DNA of 64,000 bases, from contig NZ_HG964463.1 in assembly GCF_000612725.1 (NCBI RefSeq), forward strand, positions 1 to 64,000. The letters are read 5' to 3'. A program made the translations under genes and the position numbers. The notes below the pieces were generated by a model. That model saw nothing but the letters and a program-made list of their open reading frames with translations. It did no database searches and was not told the origin of the DNA. This stretch comes from Mycolicibacterium austroafricanum (GTDB lineage Bacteria > Actinomycetota > Actinomycetes > Mycobacteriales > Mycobacteriaceae). Every line of letters starts with the position of its first letter. Position 1 is the stretch's first letter. Positions 16,879 to 25,240 of this stretch are shown here, piece by piece.

Positions 16879-17904
16879 GTGGACCCTGTGAACGTTGATG
16901 TTGAGACTCGACACACCCCTGTCAACCACCGCGGACGGCGATGGGCAGAACGTGCGGCGGTGCTGGCCGACCGCCGTGGCGACACGGCGCTGGACACCGA
17001 GACCTATGTCTGGTTGGTGTGGGCGCACGCCCAGCGCCGCGCCGGCCATCTGAACGTGGATCAGCAGCAGATGCTCGGCAAGCTGGAATCCCCGCTGCGC
17101 AATGTGGCAGAAGGGCCGTGGGAGCGGCGATTTCGTCAGATCGCCCTGCGCGATATGTCGGGCCTCACACTGGCCGGACAGTGGCGGACACAGTGGTTGA
17201 CCCGCCAGCGTCGCGCCCGCGCCCAAGGCACGTTGGATCACGGCAAAGTGACGCTGCTGGACCGGTTGCGTGGATTCGATTGGGCGCCCGGTGACGCCCA
17301 GTGGGAGGAGACGTTTGCCAAGGTGGCCAGCTTCGCCGATGAACACGGCCGCATCCCCAACCGCGCGGACGACGTGCGGATGTCGAACTGGCTTGCCACA
17401 CAGAGGCTCGCGCTGCGTTCTGACCGACTGCGCTATGACCGGGTCCAGGCGCTGACCGGGCTGCCCGGGTGGTCAGCTGCGATGTCCTCGACACGGTCAC
17501 GGCAACCGTGGGAGCGCCAGTGCGAGCAGCTGAGGGTGTTTCTGGAGCGCGTTGGCCGCTACCCGAGCACAGAGTCTGCCGATCCCGCCGAGGTCAGCCT
17601 TGCCCGGTGGGTGACCGCCCAGCGCGATCAGGTCCGCCGCGACGGACTGGCTCCTTACCGGATCCAGGCCCTATCGGCGCTACCCGGTTGGCGGTGGTCC
17701 GCACGCGACGCCGCGTGGGACGAGCGCTACGCCCAGCTGCGAGCAGAGATGTCGAGATCCGGCTCGATCGGCCCCAACCACCCGCTCTACACGTGGGTCG
17801 TTGCTCAGCGGCGGCGCCATCGGGACGGACGGCTGCGCCCCGAGCAGATTTCGGCACTGCGGGAGCTGAATCTGCTTGGCGAACGGTTGACTTCGGCGGC
17901 GTGA
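16879..17904 (+). CDS. Helicase-associated (HA) domain repeat protein, no helicase core
   Basis: A 341-aa protein with at least three ~65-residue repeats, near residues 140-197, 209-270 and 277-335. Each begins with a W-containing helix (WEETFAK, WERQCEQL, WDERYAQL). Each then carries a glycine/proline loop, a SNWL or ARWV-x-x-QR helix and an LPGW ending. This is the helicase-associated domain repeat that usually trails DEAD-like helicases and binds DNA. No Walker motifs are present, so it is a stand-alone repeat protein. GGAAAGGAAG before the GTG at 16879 is a good ribosome site. It probably acts with the nucleases upstream. Confidence 0.78.
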   Translation: MDPVNVDVETRHTPVNHRGRRWAERAAVLADRRGDTALDTETYVWLVWAHAQRRAGHLNVDQQQMLGKLESPLRNVAEGPWERRFRQIALRDMSGLTLAGQWRTQWLTRQRRARAQGTLDHGKVTLLDRLRGFDWAPGDAQWEETFAKVASFADEHGRIPNRADDVRMSNWLATQRLALRSDRLRYDRVQALTGLPGWSAAMSSTRSRQPWERQCEQLRVFLERVGRYPSTESADPAEVSLARWVTAQRDQVRRDGLAPYRIQALSALPGWRWSARDAAWDERYAQLRAEMSRSGSIGPNHPLYTWVVAQRRRHRDGRLRPEQISALRELNLLGERLTSAA

Positions 17905-18001
17905 CGCGGGCGAAGGCTACTGGCGCGTCTGGATTTGTGCGCGGACACGTCGTCGCGTGCCGGTTTTGATGCACGTGCATGTCACAATGCATTGACCAGA
18001 A

Positions 18002-18011
18002 GGACGTGACA
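18002..18011 (+). repeat. GGACGTGACA site 5
   Basis: Intergenic, just ahead of the 632-aa protein gene; followed by G. Confidence 0.7.
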
Positions 18012-18154
18012 GTCGCCGCCCCTGAAATGTGAGGACCACCGTGTGCGTTTCGGTCAATGAGTTCGGATCGACAAACCGTGCCCACCGCCGCTGCTCCGTG
18101 AGTGCGCACACCCGGGCAGCCGCCGCCGCCTCGCGCCAGGAGAACCGCGCCACC

Positions 18155-20053
18155 ATGCGTTTCGTCCGCGCCAACGCGGGTGCGATGTTCGGGCCGGCCA
18201 GTGCATCCGCAGTCGGGACGCTGGCTCCGTCGATGCTGAGCAACCTGGTGGTGAGCCTGGAAGCGGTCTCCCCCGGTATCGGCGCCGACCTGCTGCGCTC
18301 CCCCTCTGGAGCCCTGCGCCGCGTGCCGGGCATGCACAACAACGTTTTCACCGAGGTCCGCGAGGACTCCAACCCTGCCTCGGCGAAGATCAACGGCGGC
18401 AAGGACGATCCGCGTGCGGTGACCCAGATCCAACTCGCCTCGGCACTGTGCGAACGGGGGCTCATCGAGCGCGGCGCCATCGTCGATCCGCTGGAAGCAG
18501 CCGCGGAGCTGGACCGTATCGAGACCCGGATCGATGCGATCGCCAGTGGCGCGATCGTTGCTCCGCCGCCGGGCACCGCGTTTGAGGAGCTGCCTCCCAA
18601 GGCTCAGCAGTTCTACCGCCGGCACACCATCGACGATGTGACGGCGCTGACCGCCGTGTCACAGCGTCTGTCGGACAGGTTGTTCGAGGACGTGACAGTT
18701 CAGGCGCAGGTGGCCGCCTCTCCGCGGCGGCCGGATCCGATCATTGTCGCGATCGGCGGCGACCAGGCCCACGTGCTTACCGCCGGCGCACTGCTGTCGA
18801 AGGCGGGCAACGGCGCGCCGGTGCAGATTGCCGAAGGGGTTCTGTTGGCCCGCGGCGACAACGGTGCGCTGTCGGTGCTCGTGGACGGACTGCGCCTGCC
18901 CGTCGACAACGACACGCGTGTCAGTGATCTGCTCGCACGCATCCCGGCTGTCGATTTCGACCAGTTCACCCGAGTCCCGGCTGGCGGTAACGCCTCGGGC
19001 CTGAACACTGTGGTCCAGTCGATGATGGTGGGTAAAAGCCCACGTGCGCAGTCGATGCGGTTGGCCGCCAAGCGCCGCATCATCGAACGGACCTTCTACG
19101 GCGACACGGCGATGAGCTACGCCGTGGGCGCCGATGGCCGGGCTCAGCTGCTGGCCGGCAAGGCTGCCGCACACACAGCTGAGCGGCTTTCCTCTCGCCC
19201 GCACAGTTCGCGCCACCGCGCTGACACGGAAGCCCAGACTGCGCGTATCGAGGGCTTCGACGTCGCACGCAACTTGCGCTACGCACGCGCTGCGCGTCAG
19301 CAGTTCCTGGCGAGCATTCCCTCCGCACTGATCGCCCCTCGCGCCGAGGAGGTCAGTTTCAAGCGCTATGCCGGCCCGATCAGCACCGACGACCGCGCGG
19401 CGGTGGCACGGTCGGGATTCCAGGTCCGCCACCCCTCCCACACTCTCGACACCGACTATCCGGCGGTGCGTGCGGCGTTGAGCACGGTGAAGTGGGAGAC
19501 CGCCTCGCCGGTGTCGGCTACCCCGGGGGGAAAGGCACTATCGCCTGAGCACATGGATGTGCGGGCCGAAGGTGCGCGGATGGTCACCGCAGCCAATCAG
19601 GTCGCCCGGCATGGTCGCAATCCTGAGCTGGTCTCGGCGCAGGCACTCATCGCCGACGCCAAGTTGGGCGAGGCGTTCGCCATTTTCAAGATGGCACGGT
19701 CGCGCGATCACTCGGTGCGCGTTCTGACAGCCGCACACCCAGTTCCGGCGACCTACCGGGGCCGCGAAGCGGCGTTCGCAGGAGAAGTGTTTCCAGCCGG
19801 GGCGACGTTCAGCACGAAGGGTTACACGATGGCCCGCAGCGACGGCGCCGTGCGCGGCGGTGCAGGGCGCGTGCGTGTGCGGTACCTGACCAGCGACGGC
19901 ATGCCTGTCAGCGGTGGTGATGTCATCGAATCCGGTGCGACTTTCCGCGTGGTTTCCAGTGAGGTGGCATCCGACGGCACCGTAGAGGTCCGTGCGGTCG
20001 CCGAGCAGGTCGCTGCGCGGGTCCAGCAGCAGTACACCGCCGCGAACAACTGA
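18155..20053 (+). CDS. Large hypothetical protein with possible ADP-ribosyltransferase-like C terminus
   Basis: A 632-aa protein if it starts at ATG 18155 (AGGAG upstream, 12-bp spacing); a GTG at 18029 is an alternative. Most of it is unfamiliar, alpha-rich and soluble. The last 110 residues resemble the R-S-E class ADP-ribosyltransferase layout: PATYRGRE (Arg), FPAGATFSTKGYTMA (Ser-Thr motif) and SGGDVIESGATFRVV, a strand-loop like the ExE-containing one but with the glutamates degenerate. If real this would be an effector or toxin-like domain. A phage-type structural or internal protein is an alternative. One GGACGTGACA site lies just upstream and another inside the gene. Confidence 0.5.
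   Translation: MRFVRANAGAMFGPASASAVGTLAPSMLSNLVVSLEAVSPGIGADLLRSPSGALRRVPGMHNNVFTEVREDSNPASAKINGGKDDPRAVTQIQLASALCERGLIERGAIVDPLEAAAELDRIETRIDAIASGAIVAPPPGTAFEELPPKAQQFYRRHTIDDVTALTAVSQRLSDRLFEDVTVQAQVAASPRRPDPIIVAIGGDQAHVLTAGALLSKAGNGAPVQIAEGVLLARGDNGALSVLVDGLRLPVDNDTRVSDLLARIPAVDFDQFTRVPAGGNASGLNTVVQSMMVGKSPRAQSMRLAAKRRIIERTFYGDTAMSYAVGADGRAQLLAGKAAAHTAERLSSRPHSSRHRADTEAQTARIEGFDVARNLRYARAARQQFLASIPSALIAPRAEEVSFKRYAGPISTDDRAAVARSGFQVRHPSHTLDTDYPAVRAALSTVKWETASPVSATPGGKALSPEHMDVRAEGARMVTAANQVARHGRNPELVSAQALIADAKLGEAFAIFKMARSRDHSVRVLTAAHPVPATYRGREAAFAGEVFPAGATFSTKGYTMARSDGAVRGGAGRVRVRYLTSDGMPVSGGDVIESGATFRVVSSEVASDGTVEVRAVAEQVAARVQQQYTAANN
18688..18697 (+). repeat. GGACGTGACA site 6
   Basis: Inside the 632-aa gene; preceded by CGA and followed by G. 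Confidence 0.7.
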
Positions 20054-20195
20054 CCGTGCGACGGTCCCGCCCGGTTGTCGGCGTGTCGTCTCGTGCCGCG
20101 AGGTGCCACCATTGCACGTCGATAGCTTCAAAACTCAACCGGCCGGGTTGCCGCTGCCTGTCCCGGCACACCGACGACTTTGGAGCGAAGAACCG

Positions 20196-20618
20196 ATGAC
20201 TACGACGACATCCGACGCATCACCCGACTTTCCGGTACCAGAAGGGTTCTTCGACGAGATCTCCGCGGCGCTTCGGACCGAGACCGCCGAGGACATCGCA
20301 GAAACCGTAATCGCCGCCTGCATCAGCCGCGGGATCGTTCACCCGGAGCTGGAGGAGGATCCCGACGACGAACTGCGTGCCGTGCAGATGGGCGAGGTCT
20401 TCGCGTTGGTGGGGGCGGTCTCCGCGGCGGTGGCCGACGGCACGATCATCCCGGCCGGCGTCCGAATCCTCGACACGATGGACCCCGACATGGAACTGGC
20501 GTGGGAGGACTTCACCGATTCCGCGTCCGATCCCGAAGTGGCTCAGGCCGCAGCTGAGATGCTGCGCACCGGATGCGCACAGCCGGCACCGGCACCGGCC
20601 GCAGTCCCCGGCAGGTAA
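20196..20618 (+). CDS. Hypothetical acidic protein, 140 aa
   Basis: A small, strongly acidic helical protein (EGFFDEISAALRTETAEDIAETVIAACISRGIVHPELEEDPDDELR) with an alanine/proline end. TGGAGCGAAG precedes the ATG at 20196. It lies 142 bp after the 632-aa protein on the same strand and could be its partner or antidote, purely on adjacency and opposite charge. No family recognised. Confidence 0.55.
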   Translation: MTTTTSDASPDFPVPEGFFDEISAALRTETAEDIAETVIAACISRGIVHPELEEDPDDELRAVQMGEVFALVGAVSAAVADGTIIPAGVRILDTMDPDMELAWEDFTDSASDPEVAQAAAEMLRTGCAQPAPAPAAVPGR

Positions 20619-20709
20619 GCACCAGCTCGGCTGCCGCACCGAAGGACCGACCTAACGGCCATCGGCACGCTGCCTGGTCTCGATCTCCGATCCCGGCAGT
20701 GGGTGTATC

Positions 20710-20997
20710 TCAGGCCGAAATCTGAGCACGTTCGCCGATGCGGAATCCGATCGCGGACAGCACCGCTGTGTCGCTGCCGTCGAGTTCGGCCAGCGTCCAC
20801 CACGACGCGACCTCACCATCGGGGTACGCGGCGTAGGCGTAGGTGATGCCGAACCCGTCGATGATCACCACGTCGTGATAGCGCTCGCCGTCATCGGCGG
20901 TGACGTGCTGATCGAGCCGATAGTGCCGTTGTGGGGTGCCGATAGGGCTCCACCGGCGATTGGCTGTCACCTCGGTAGCTGTCGACGTTGGCGTCAT
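20710..20997 (-). CDS. Hypothetical protein, 95 aa
   Basis: The start at ATG 20997 is preceded by AGGAG at 10 bp; the longer upstream frame is unlikely. The protein (LDQHVTADDGERYHDVVIIDGFGITYAYAAYPDGEVASWWTLAELDG) looks like a small beta-sheet domain. No family recognised. The 375 bp between it and the EspR-like gene hold a promoter for the latter and a small GTCAC/GTGAC inverted repeat, nothing else recognisable. Confidence 0.55.
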   Translation of the reverse strand: MTPTSTATEVTANRRWSPIGTPQRHYRLDQHVTADDGERYHDVVIIDGFGITYAYAAYPDGEVASWWTLAELDGSDTAVLSAIGFRIGERAQISA

Positions 20998-21319
20998 GGT
21001 GGCGGTTCTCCTGCTGCTAGAAGAAAACTGGTGAGTCTGCGGCATTGCCCTGGGCGACTGACCGGCGCGACGCTGTGACGTGCTCATCGCTGCGCCTCGT
21101 GCAGTGGCGTCGCTGGCACGCCCTGGTCGCCCGAAAGCAACCCGCGGACTTTGCCAGCAAACGCACTGACGGTCACTCTGGTGACGTAGCGGCACCTGTT
21201 GCGGGGAGCGCCACGCTCGCCAAGGTGGCGCACACCCGCATCAGCCGAGGCCGCGAGAGTCTCCGCCACGCTGTCAAAAATTATGCCGCCCAACAGATCC
21301 ATCCCCCCGCACCAATTTT

Positions 21320-21348
21320 TTGACATCGCCGTCGAATTCCATTTATAG
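21320..21348 (+). promoter_or_regulatory. Sigma-70-type promoter for the EspR-like operon
   Basis: TTGACA at 21320-21325, a 17-bp spacer and TTATAG at 21343-21348. The -35 is a perfect consensus and the region is AT-rich relative to its surroundings. Transcription would start near 21355, just ahead of the 21373 ATG. Confidence 0.65.
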
Positions 21349-21372
21349 ACAACACCACCGACAAGACGCAAC

Positions 21373-21957
21373 ATGTACTCACGTAAACGGCAAAGGAACC
21401 TCGCCACACGGATACCAACGGGCCCCGATAACCGCCCGGAGAAGCATCCAGTAATCTCAGTACACGACGGTCCCCCAAACAGAGACGGACGTACATTGCC
21501 CACCAGCCGAACCAACGGTGCAGACGACGCCGAATTTCCTGCCCTGGCGCGCAAGATCAACCGGCTGTTCGAAACGATGCACCGCAAAGACGACGCCCCG
21601 CTGTCCAACGCAGCGGCAGCCGAGCAGATCACGAAAAAGACGGGCGTGCCCATCAGCGCCGCCTACATATGGCAGCTACGTGCAGGGCGCAAGACCAACC
21701 CCACCGTGACGCATCTACAAGCGATCGCGGAGTTCTTCGGGGTGCCGCCGTCCTACCTCATCAACCCGGGCGTAGATCCCAAAGTCGACGCGCAACTGGA
21801 GCTGCTGCAGTCCATGCGCGATGCCGGTGTTCTCGACCTCGCCATGCGCGCATCAGGTCTCACACCCGAGTCGATCAAGAGTCTGCGCGCAATGATCGAC
21901 CAAGCGCGCCGGATCGAGCACTTGCCGCCGGTCACCTCGCCGAAAAGGCAGCAGTGA
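21373..21957 (+). CDS. EspR-like XRE regulator
   Basis: The middle and end of this 194-aa protein match EspR of M. tuberculosis in layout. FPALARKINRLFETMHRKD is like the EspR N terminus. PISAAYIWQLRAGRKTNPTVTHLQAIAEFFGVPPSYL forms the HTH. A C-terminal dimerisation helix bundle contains QLELLQSMRDAGVLDLAMRASGL. EspR is a nucleoid-associated regulator of ESX-1 accessory genes. EspR proteins start near the FPAL segment, so the first ~50 residues here are extra or a downstream start (e.g. TTG 21496) is used. Its stop overlaps the next ATG (TGATG). It may control the element's ESX genes, the P450 module, or both. Confidence 0.8.
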   Translation: MYSRKRQRNLATRIPTGPDNRPEKHPVISVHDGPPNRDGRTLPTSRTNGADDAEFPALARKINRLFETMHRKDDAPLSNAAAAEQITKKTGVPISAAYIWQLRAGRKTNPTVTHLQAIAEFFGVPPSYLINPGVDPKVDAQLELLQSMRDAGVLDLAMRASGLTPESIKSLRAMIDQARRIEHLPPVTSPKRQQ

Positions 21958-22469
21958 TGGCTATTCCGGCTGCTGAACTGCTCGAGCTCGCGCGTTCTTT
22001 ACCTATCCCCGTGCCGTGGGACCGGCAGGCTTTCATCCGCAGCGTGGCTGAGATGCGCGGTCGCCCGATCACTCTGCTTCCCATCGACACAGCATCAGAG
22101 GAACTGACCAACAGCCCGTGCGGGGTGTGGCTGATGCGCGAGCACGATGACGTAATCGTCCACGAAATGGGCACATCCGAATATCACATCGACCAGATCT
22201 GCCTCCACGAAGTCGGCCACATGCTTCTCGGCCACCGGAGACCCGTCACCGAACACCCCGACCAACTGCGTGCTGAGCAGATCGCCGCGCTGCAGGACGT
22301 GCTCCCCACTCTCGATCTGGAGTCCATTCACAGCCTCCTACTGCGCAGCCACTACAACAGCGAACAGGAACGCGACGCCGAAATGTTCGCCAACGTGCTG
22401 ATGGTTGCAGCGGCTGCCGCGGCCGACGAGCAGTCCATGATGCGCGGCGTGTTCTTCCGCCGACGATGA
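21957..22469 (+). CDS. ImmA/IrrE-like metallopeptidase
   Basis: A 170-aa protein with a zinc peptidase motif ICLHEVGHMLLGH (HExxH) and, ~55 residues later, ERDAEMFANVLM, which supplies the third ligand helix as in ImmA/IrrE. ImmA-type proteases cleave or inactivate XRE repressors to induce mobile elements. Here the gene is overlapped by one base with an XRE/EspR-like regulator, so the two probably form a regulator-antirepressor pair. It overlaps the following membrane-protein gene by 4 bp. Confidence 0.78.
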   Translation: MAIPAAELLELARSLPIPVPWDRQAFIRSVAEMRGRPITLLPIDTASEELTNSPCGVWLMREHDDVIVHEMGTSEYHIDQICLHEVGHMLLGHRRPVTEHPDQLRAEQIAALQDVLPTLDLESIHSLLLRSHYNSEQERDAEMFANVLMVAAAAAADEQSMMRGVFFRRR

Positions 22470-23695
22470 CCTCCAGCGTCCCAGAGAACTTCGCATGGCC
22501 GCTGCTGGCATTCATGGCGACGGTGACGCTCCTGCGCTACCTGTTCTTCAACCACAGCCAGTGGGAGCGTTACCTCAACCACACCCTGGCTTTCATGCTG
22601 GCCTCGAACCTCTTGCGTGAACACCGTGTGGAGATCGCGCTGAGTGATGCCGGAATTCTGTCCATTACTGCTGCCCAACAGGTGTCGCTGGCAATGATGA
22701 TTTTCTGCGCCGCGGAATTCATGGGGTTCATCACTGTCTACACCCGACTTTCCCCGCAGCAGGCACGCATCCGCCAGCGGTATCACCGCATCGCCGCGCT
22801 GGTCCTCGCGGCGGGGTTCTTCGTCGCTGCAACACCCGCGCGCAATGCCGGCCAGACACTGGAAGACCACGGCGGTTGGTGGAGCGTCGCCGCTTGGAGC
22901 ATCTACGTGTCGATACTTGTCACGCTTGGCACACAGCTGATGTGGATGTGCACCAAGGAACTGATGCAGCCGAGAGCTAAACGCCACGAACGCATGTTGG
23001 CGCTTGGCGGATTCTCCATCGGGCTGTCTATCTGGATCAGCAGCATCGAGGCGCCCGTTTTGGCTGCGCTCGAAGAGTTCGGCCTGCTCTACAGCCGCGA
23101 CTACCGCACCATGCTGCACGGCTTCATCTTCTTCGCTGAGTCCGTCGGCGCGAATCTCCTGGCCTTTTCGCCGTTCCTGGTCGGCGTGGCTTCCCGGGCA
23201 GGACTGGACGCGACAAGTCGGCACTGGCGCCAGCTGCAGCCGCTGCGCGACCGGATGCTCGAAGCCGTTCCCGCAATTGCATTCGACATCAGCGCGCCGC
23301 GCCCATCGGGTCGCCGCAAAGCGCCCATGGATCTTCACCAGACGGTCGTGCAGATCCGCGACGCCATCCTGCAGCTGCGCGGGTACTTCCGAGATGTCAG
23401 CGACATCCGCAGTGCGTTGTTCGTGTCAGAACACCGCGTCCCTGTAGCACAACGCGAACCCGCCCTAGCGGCACTGCAGTTAGCTGATGCTCTACGCGCC
23501 AAGGCCGCCGGAGCCGCGGCGGTACCTGTTGACAGCGGCGCCGTCCTCAAGTCGCGGGCCAACACACTTGAAGACGAGACCGCCGAGTTGCTGCGCCTGG
23601 CGCGATGGTGGAACCACGCCGAGCACGCCGCCAGCATCGGCCAGCCTGACAACGTTCCCGCTACCCACGCTGCTGATGCCGAACCAACGACATGA
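22466..23695 (+). CDS. Multi-pass membrane protein of the MAB_1171c/DUF6545 type
   Basis: A 409-aa protein with about seven hydrophobic helices in the first 240 residues (e.g. PLLAFMATVTLLRYLFF, IAALVLAAGFFVAAT, SVAAWSIYVSILVTLG). A ~170-residue cytoplasmic helical region (RHWRQLQPLRDRMLEAVPAIAFDI...DVSDIRSAL) follows, matching the actinobacterial MAB_1171c-like family. Such genes often sit behind an XRE regulator and an ImmA-like gene; the function of the group is not established. It is translationally coupled to the peptidase (ATGA), and the P450 gene follows 22 bp downstream. Confidence 0.7.
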   Translation: MTSSVPENFAWPLLAFMATVTLLRYLFFNHSQWERYLNHTLAFMLASNLLREHRVEIALSDAGILSITAAQQVSLAMMIFCAAEFMGFITVYTRLSPQQARIRQRYHRIAALVLAAGFFVAATPARNAGQTLEDHGGWWSVAAWSIYVSILVTLGTQLMWMCTKELMQPRAKRHERMLALGGFSIGLSIWISSIEAPVLAALEEFGLLYSRDYRTMLHGFIFFAESVGANLLAFSPFLVGVASRAGLDATSRHWRQLQPLRDRMLEAVPAIAFDISAPRPSGRRKAPMDLHQTVVQIRDAILQLRGYFRDVSDIRSALFVSEHRVPVAQREPALAALQLADALRAKAAGAAAVPVDSGAVLKSRANTLEDETAELLRLARWWNHAEHAASIGQPDNVPATHAADAEPTT

Positions 23696-23717
23696 GAAGA
23701 GACGAGATGAGCGTCCG

Positions 23718-25118
23718 ATGACCACGACAGCGGCACCTCCCCCCGCGACTTTGCCCCACCCGCGCTGGCGTCTACCGCTCCTCGGTGACCTGCTCACCAT
23801 CGACATGGCCAAACCATCGCAGGGACTCACGCGAGAAATTGTGCGCCACGGCGGGATCGTCGAACAGCGCATTTTCGACTTCCCCGTCGTGTGTATATCC
23901 CGCGTTGATTTGATCAACGAAGTCAACGACGAAGCGGTGTGGGAGAAGCATGTCGGGCACTCGCTGCGCAAGCTGCGACCGGTCGCCGGCGACGGATTGT
24001 TCACCGCGTTCAACGGCGAGCCGAACTGGTCGAAAGCCCACAACATCCTGATGCCGGCGTTCACGAAGGCCGCGATGGAGGCCTATCACCGGCCGATGGT
24101 CGACACCGTCTCCGAACTCATGAATACCTGGGCCGCAAGTGGACCCGCGTGGATCGACATCCCTACCACTGCCAACCGACTCACGACCGAGATTGTCGCC
24201 CGCGCAGGTATCGGGCACTCGTTCACCACACTGGACGCGACGGGCGAGGACGAGTTCACTGCAACCGTGCTGCGTGAGATGCGCTACGCCAACCGCCGCA
24301 CCGACGCGATCCCGTTCTACGACCAGCTGTTCGGGAAAGCTCAGCGCCGACGCCACGTCCGAGACAAAGCGTGGTTGCGTGCGCAGATCGCCGACATCGT
24401 CGCCGCTCGGCGCGAGCAGGGACCGCAGTCCGGCACACCGAACATGCTGGACAGGATGCTTGACTGCGCCGACCCAGACACCGGTGAGAAGCTGGACGAC
24501 GCGAACATCGCCAACCAGATCCTGACCCTGCTCGTCGCCGGTAGCGAAACGTCAGCCAACGCCATCAGCTTCGCGCTGCACTACCTGGCACAGAACCCGG
24601 ATGTCACCGCCGAGGCGCGCGCTGAGATCGATGAGCGATGGGGAGACCGATCGCTGGACGAGATTGTCTTCGACGATGTGGCCCCGCTGCGCTGTCTGCG
24701 CCGCATCGTCGACGAGTCGCTTCGGCTGTGGCCGGTGGCGCCGGGATACTTCCGCCAGGCCAAGATCGACACCGTTCTCGGCGGCAAGTATCCGATCCCG
24801 GCCGGAGGGTGGGTGTTCGTACTGTTGGTGGCCGCCCAGCGCGACACAGACACATGGGGTCCAGACGCTGGGGAGTTCCGCCCCGACCGGTTCATTCCAG
24901 AGAATCTGCGCGCGCTACCGCCTCGGATCTACAAACCGTTCGGCACCGGAGCGCGGGCTTGCATCGGCCGGCAGTTCGCGCTGCACGAAATCATGCTGAC
25001 ACTCGCCGCGATCCTGCGCAGCTTCGATTTCGAGCCGGAGCAGGGTTACCGCCTCGAGGTGTCCGAGGCACTGACTCTCAAGCCGGTCGGACTACGGCTG
25101 GAGATGCGCCCACGCTGA
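23718..25118 (+). CDS. Cytochrome P450
   Basis: A 466-aa P450. The oxygen-binding motif AGSETS is at 274-279, the ExxR motif ESLR at 333-336 and the heme loop FGTGARACIG at 408-417 with Cys415 as thiolate ligand. Overall length and the segments HSLRKLRPVAGDGLFTAFNGEPNW and FMPAFTKAAM-like resemble the CYP102 (BM3) heme domain, although no reductase is fused here; external redox partners would be needed. It is the last gene of the EspR-like/ImmA-like/membrane protein operon, so the operon may make or modify a lipid or small molecule. The substrate is unknown. Confidence 0.92.
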   Translation: MTTTAAPPPATLPHPRWRLPLLGDLLTIDMAKPSQGLTREIVRHGGIVEQRIFDFPVVCISRVDLINEVNDEAVWEKHVGHSLRKLRPVAGDGLFTAFNGEPNWSKAHNILMPAFTKAAMEAYHRPMVDTVSELMNTWAASGPAWIDIPTTANRLTTEIVARAGIGHSFTTLDATGEDEFTATVLREMRYANRRTDAIPFYDQLFGKAQRRRHVRDKAWLRAQIADIVAARREQGPQSGTPNMLDRMLDCADPDTGEKLDDANIANQILTLLVAGSETSANAISFALHYLAQNPDVTAEARAEIDERWGDRSLDEIVFDDVAPLRCLRRIVDESLRLWPVAPGYFRQAKIDTVLGGKYPIPAGGWVFVLLVAAQRDTDTWGPDAGEFRPDRFIPENLRALPPRIYKPFGTGARACIGRQFALHEIMLTLAAILRSFDFEPEQGYRLEVSEALTLKPVGLRLEMRPR

Positions 25119-25240
25119 CATTCGCGTGTAGATCACCGTGGCACATGCAGTGTGCGTGTGTTGTGGGATTCCTGCGCAGCCGGGACAGACAGCGACGTGC
25201 GAGACCTAGACTCAAGCGCGCCGCCTCCCGCGTCGCGCTC

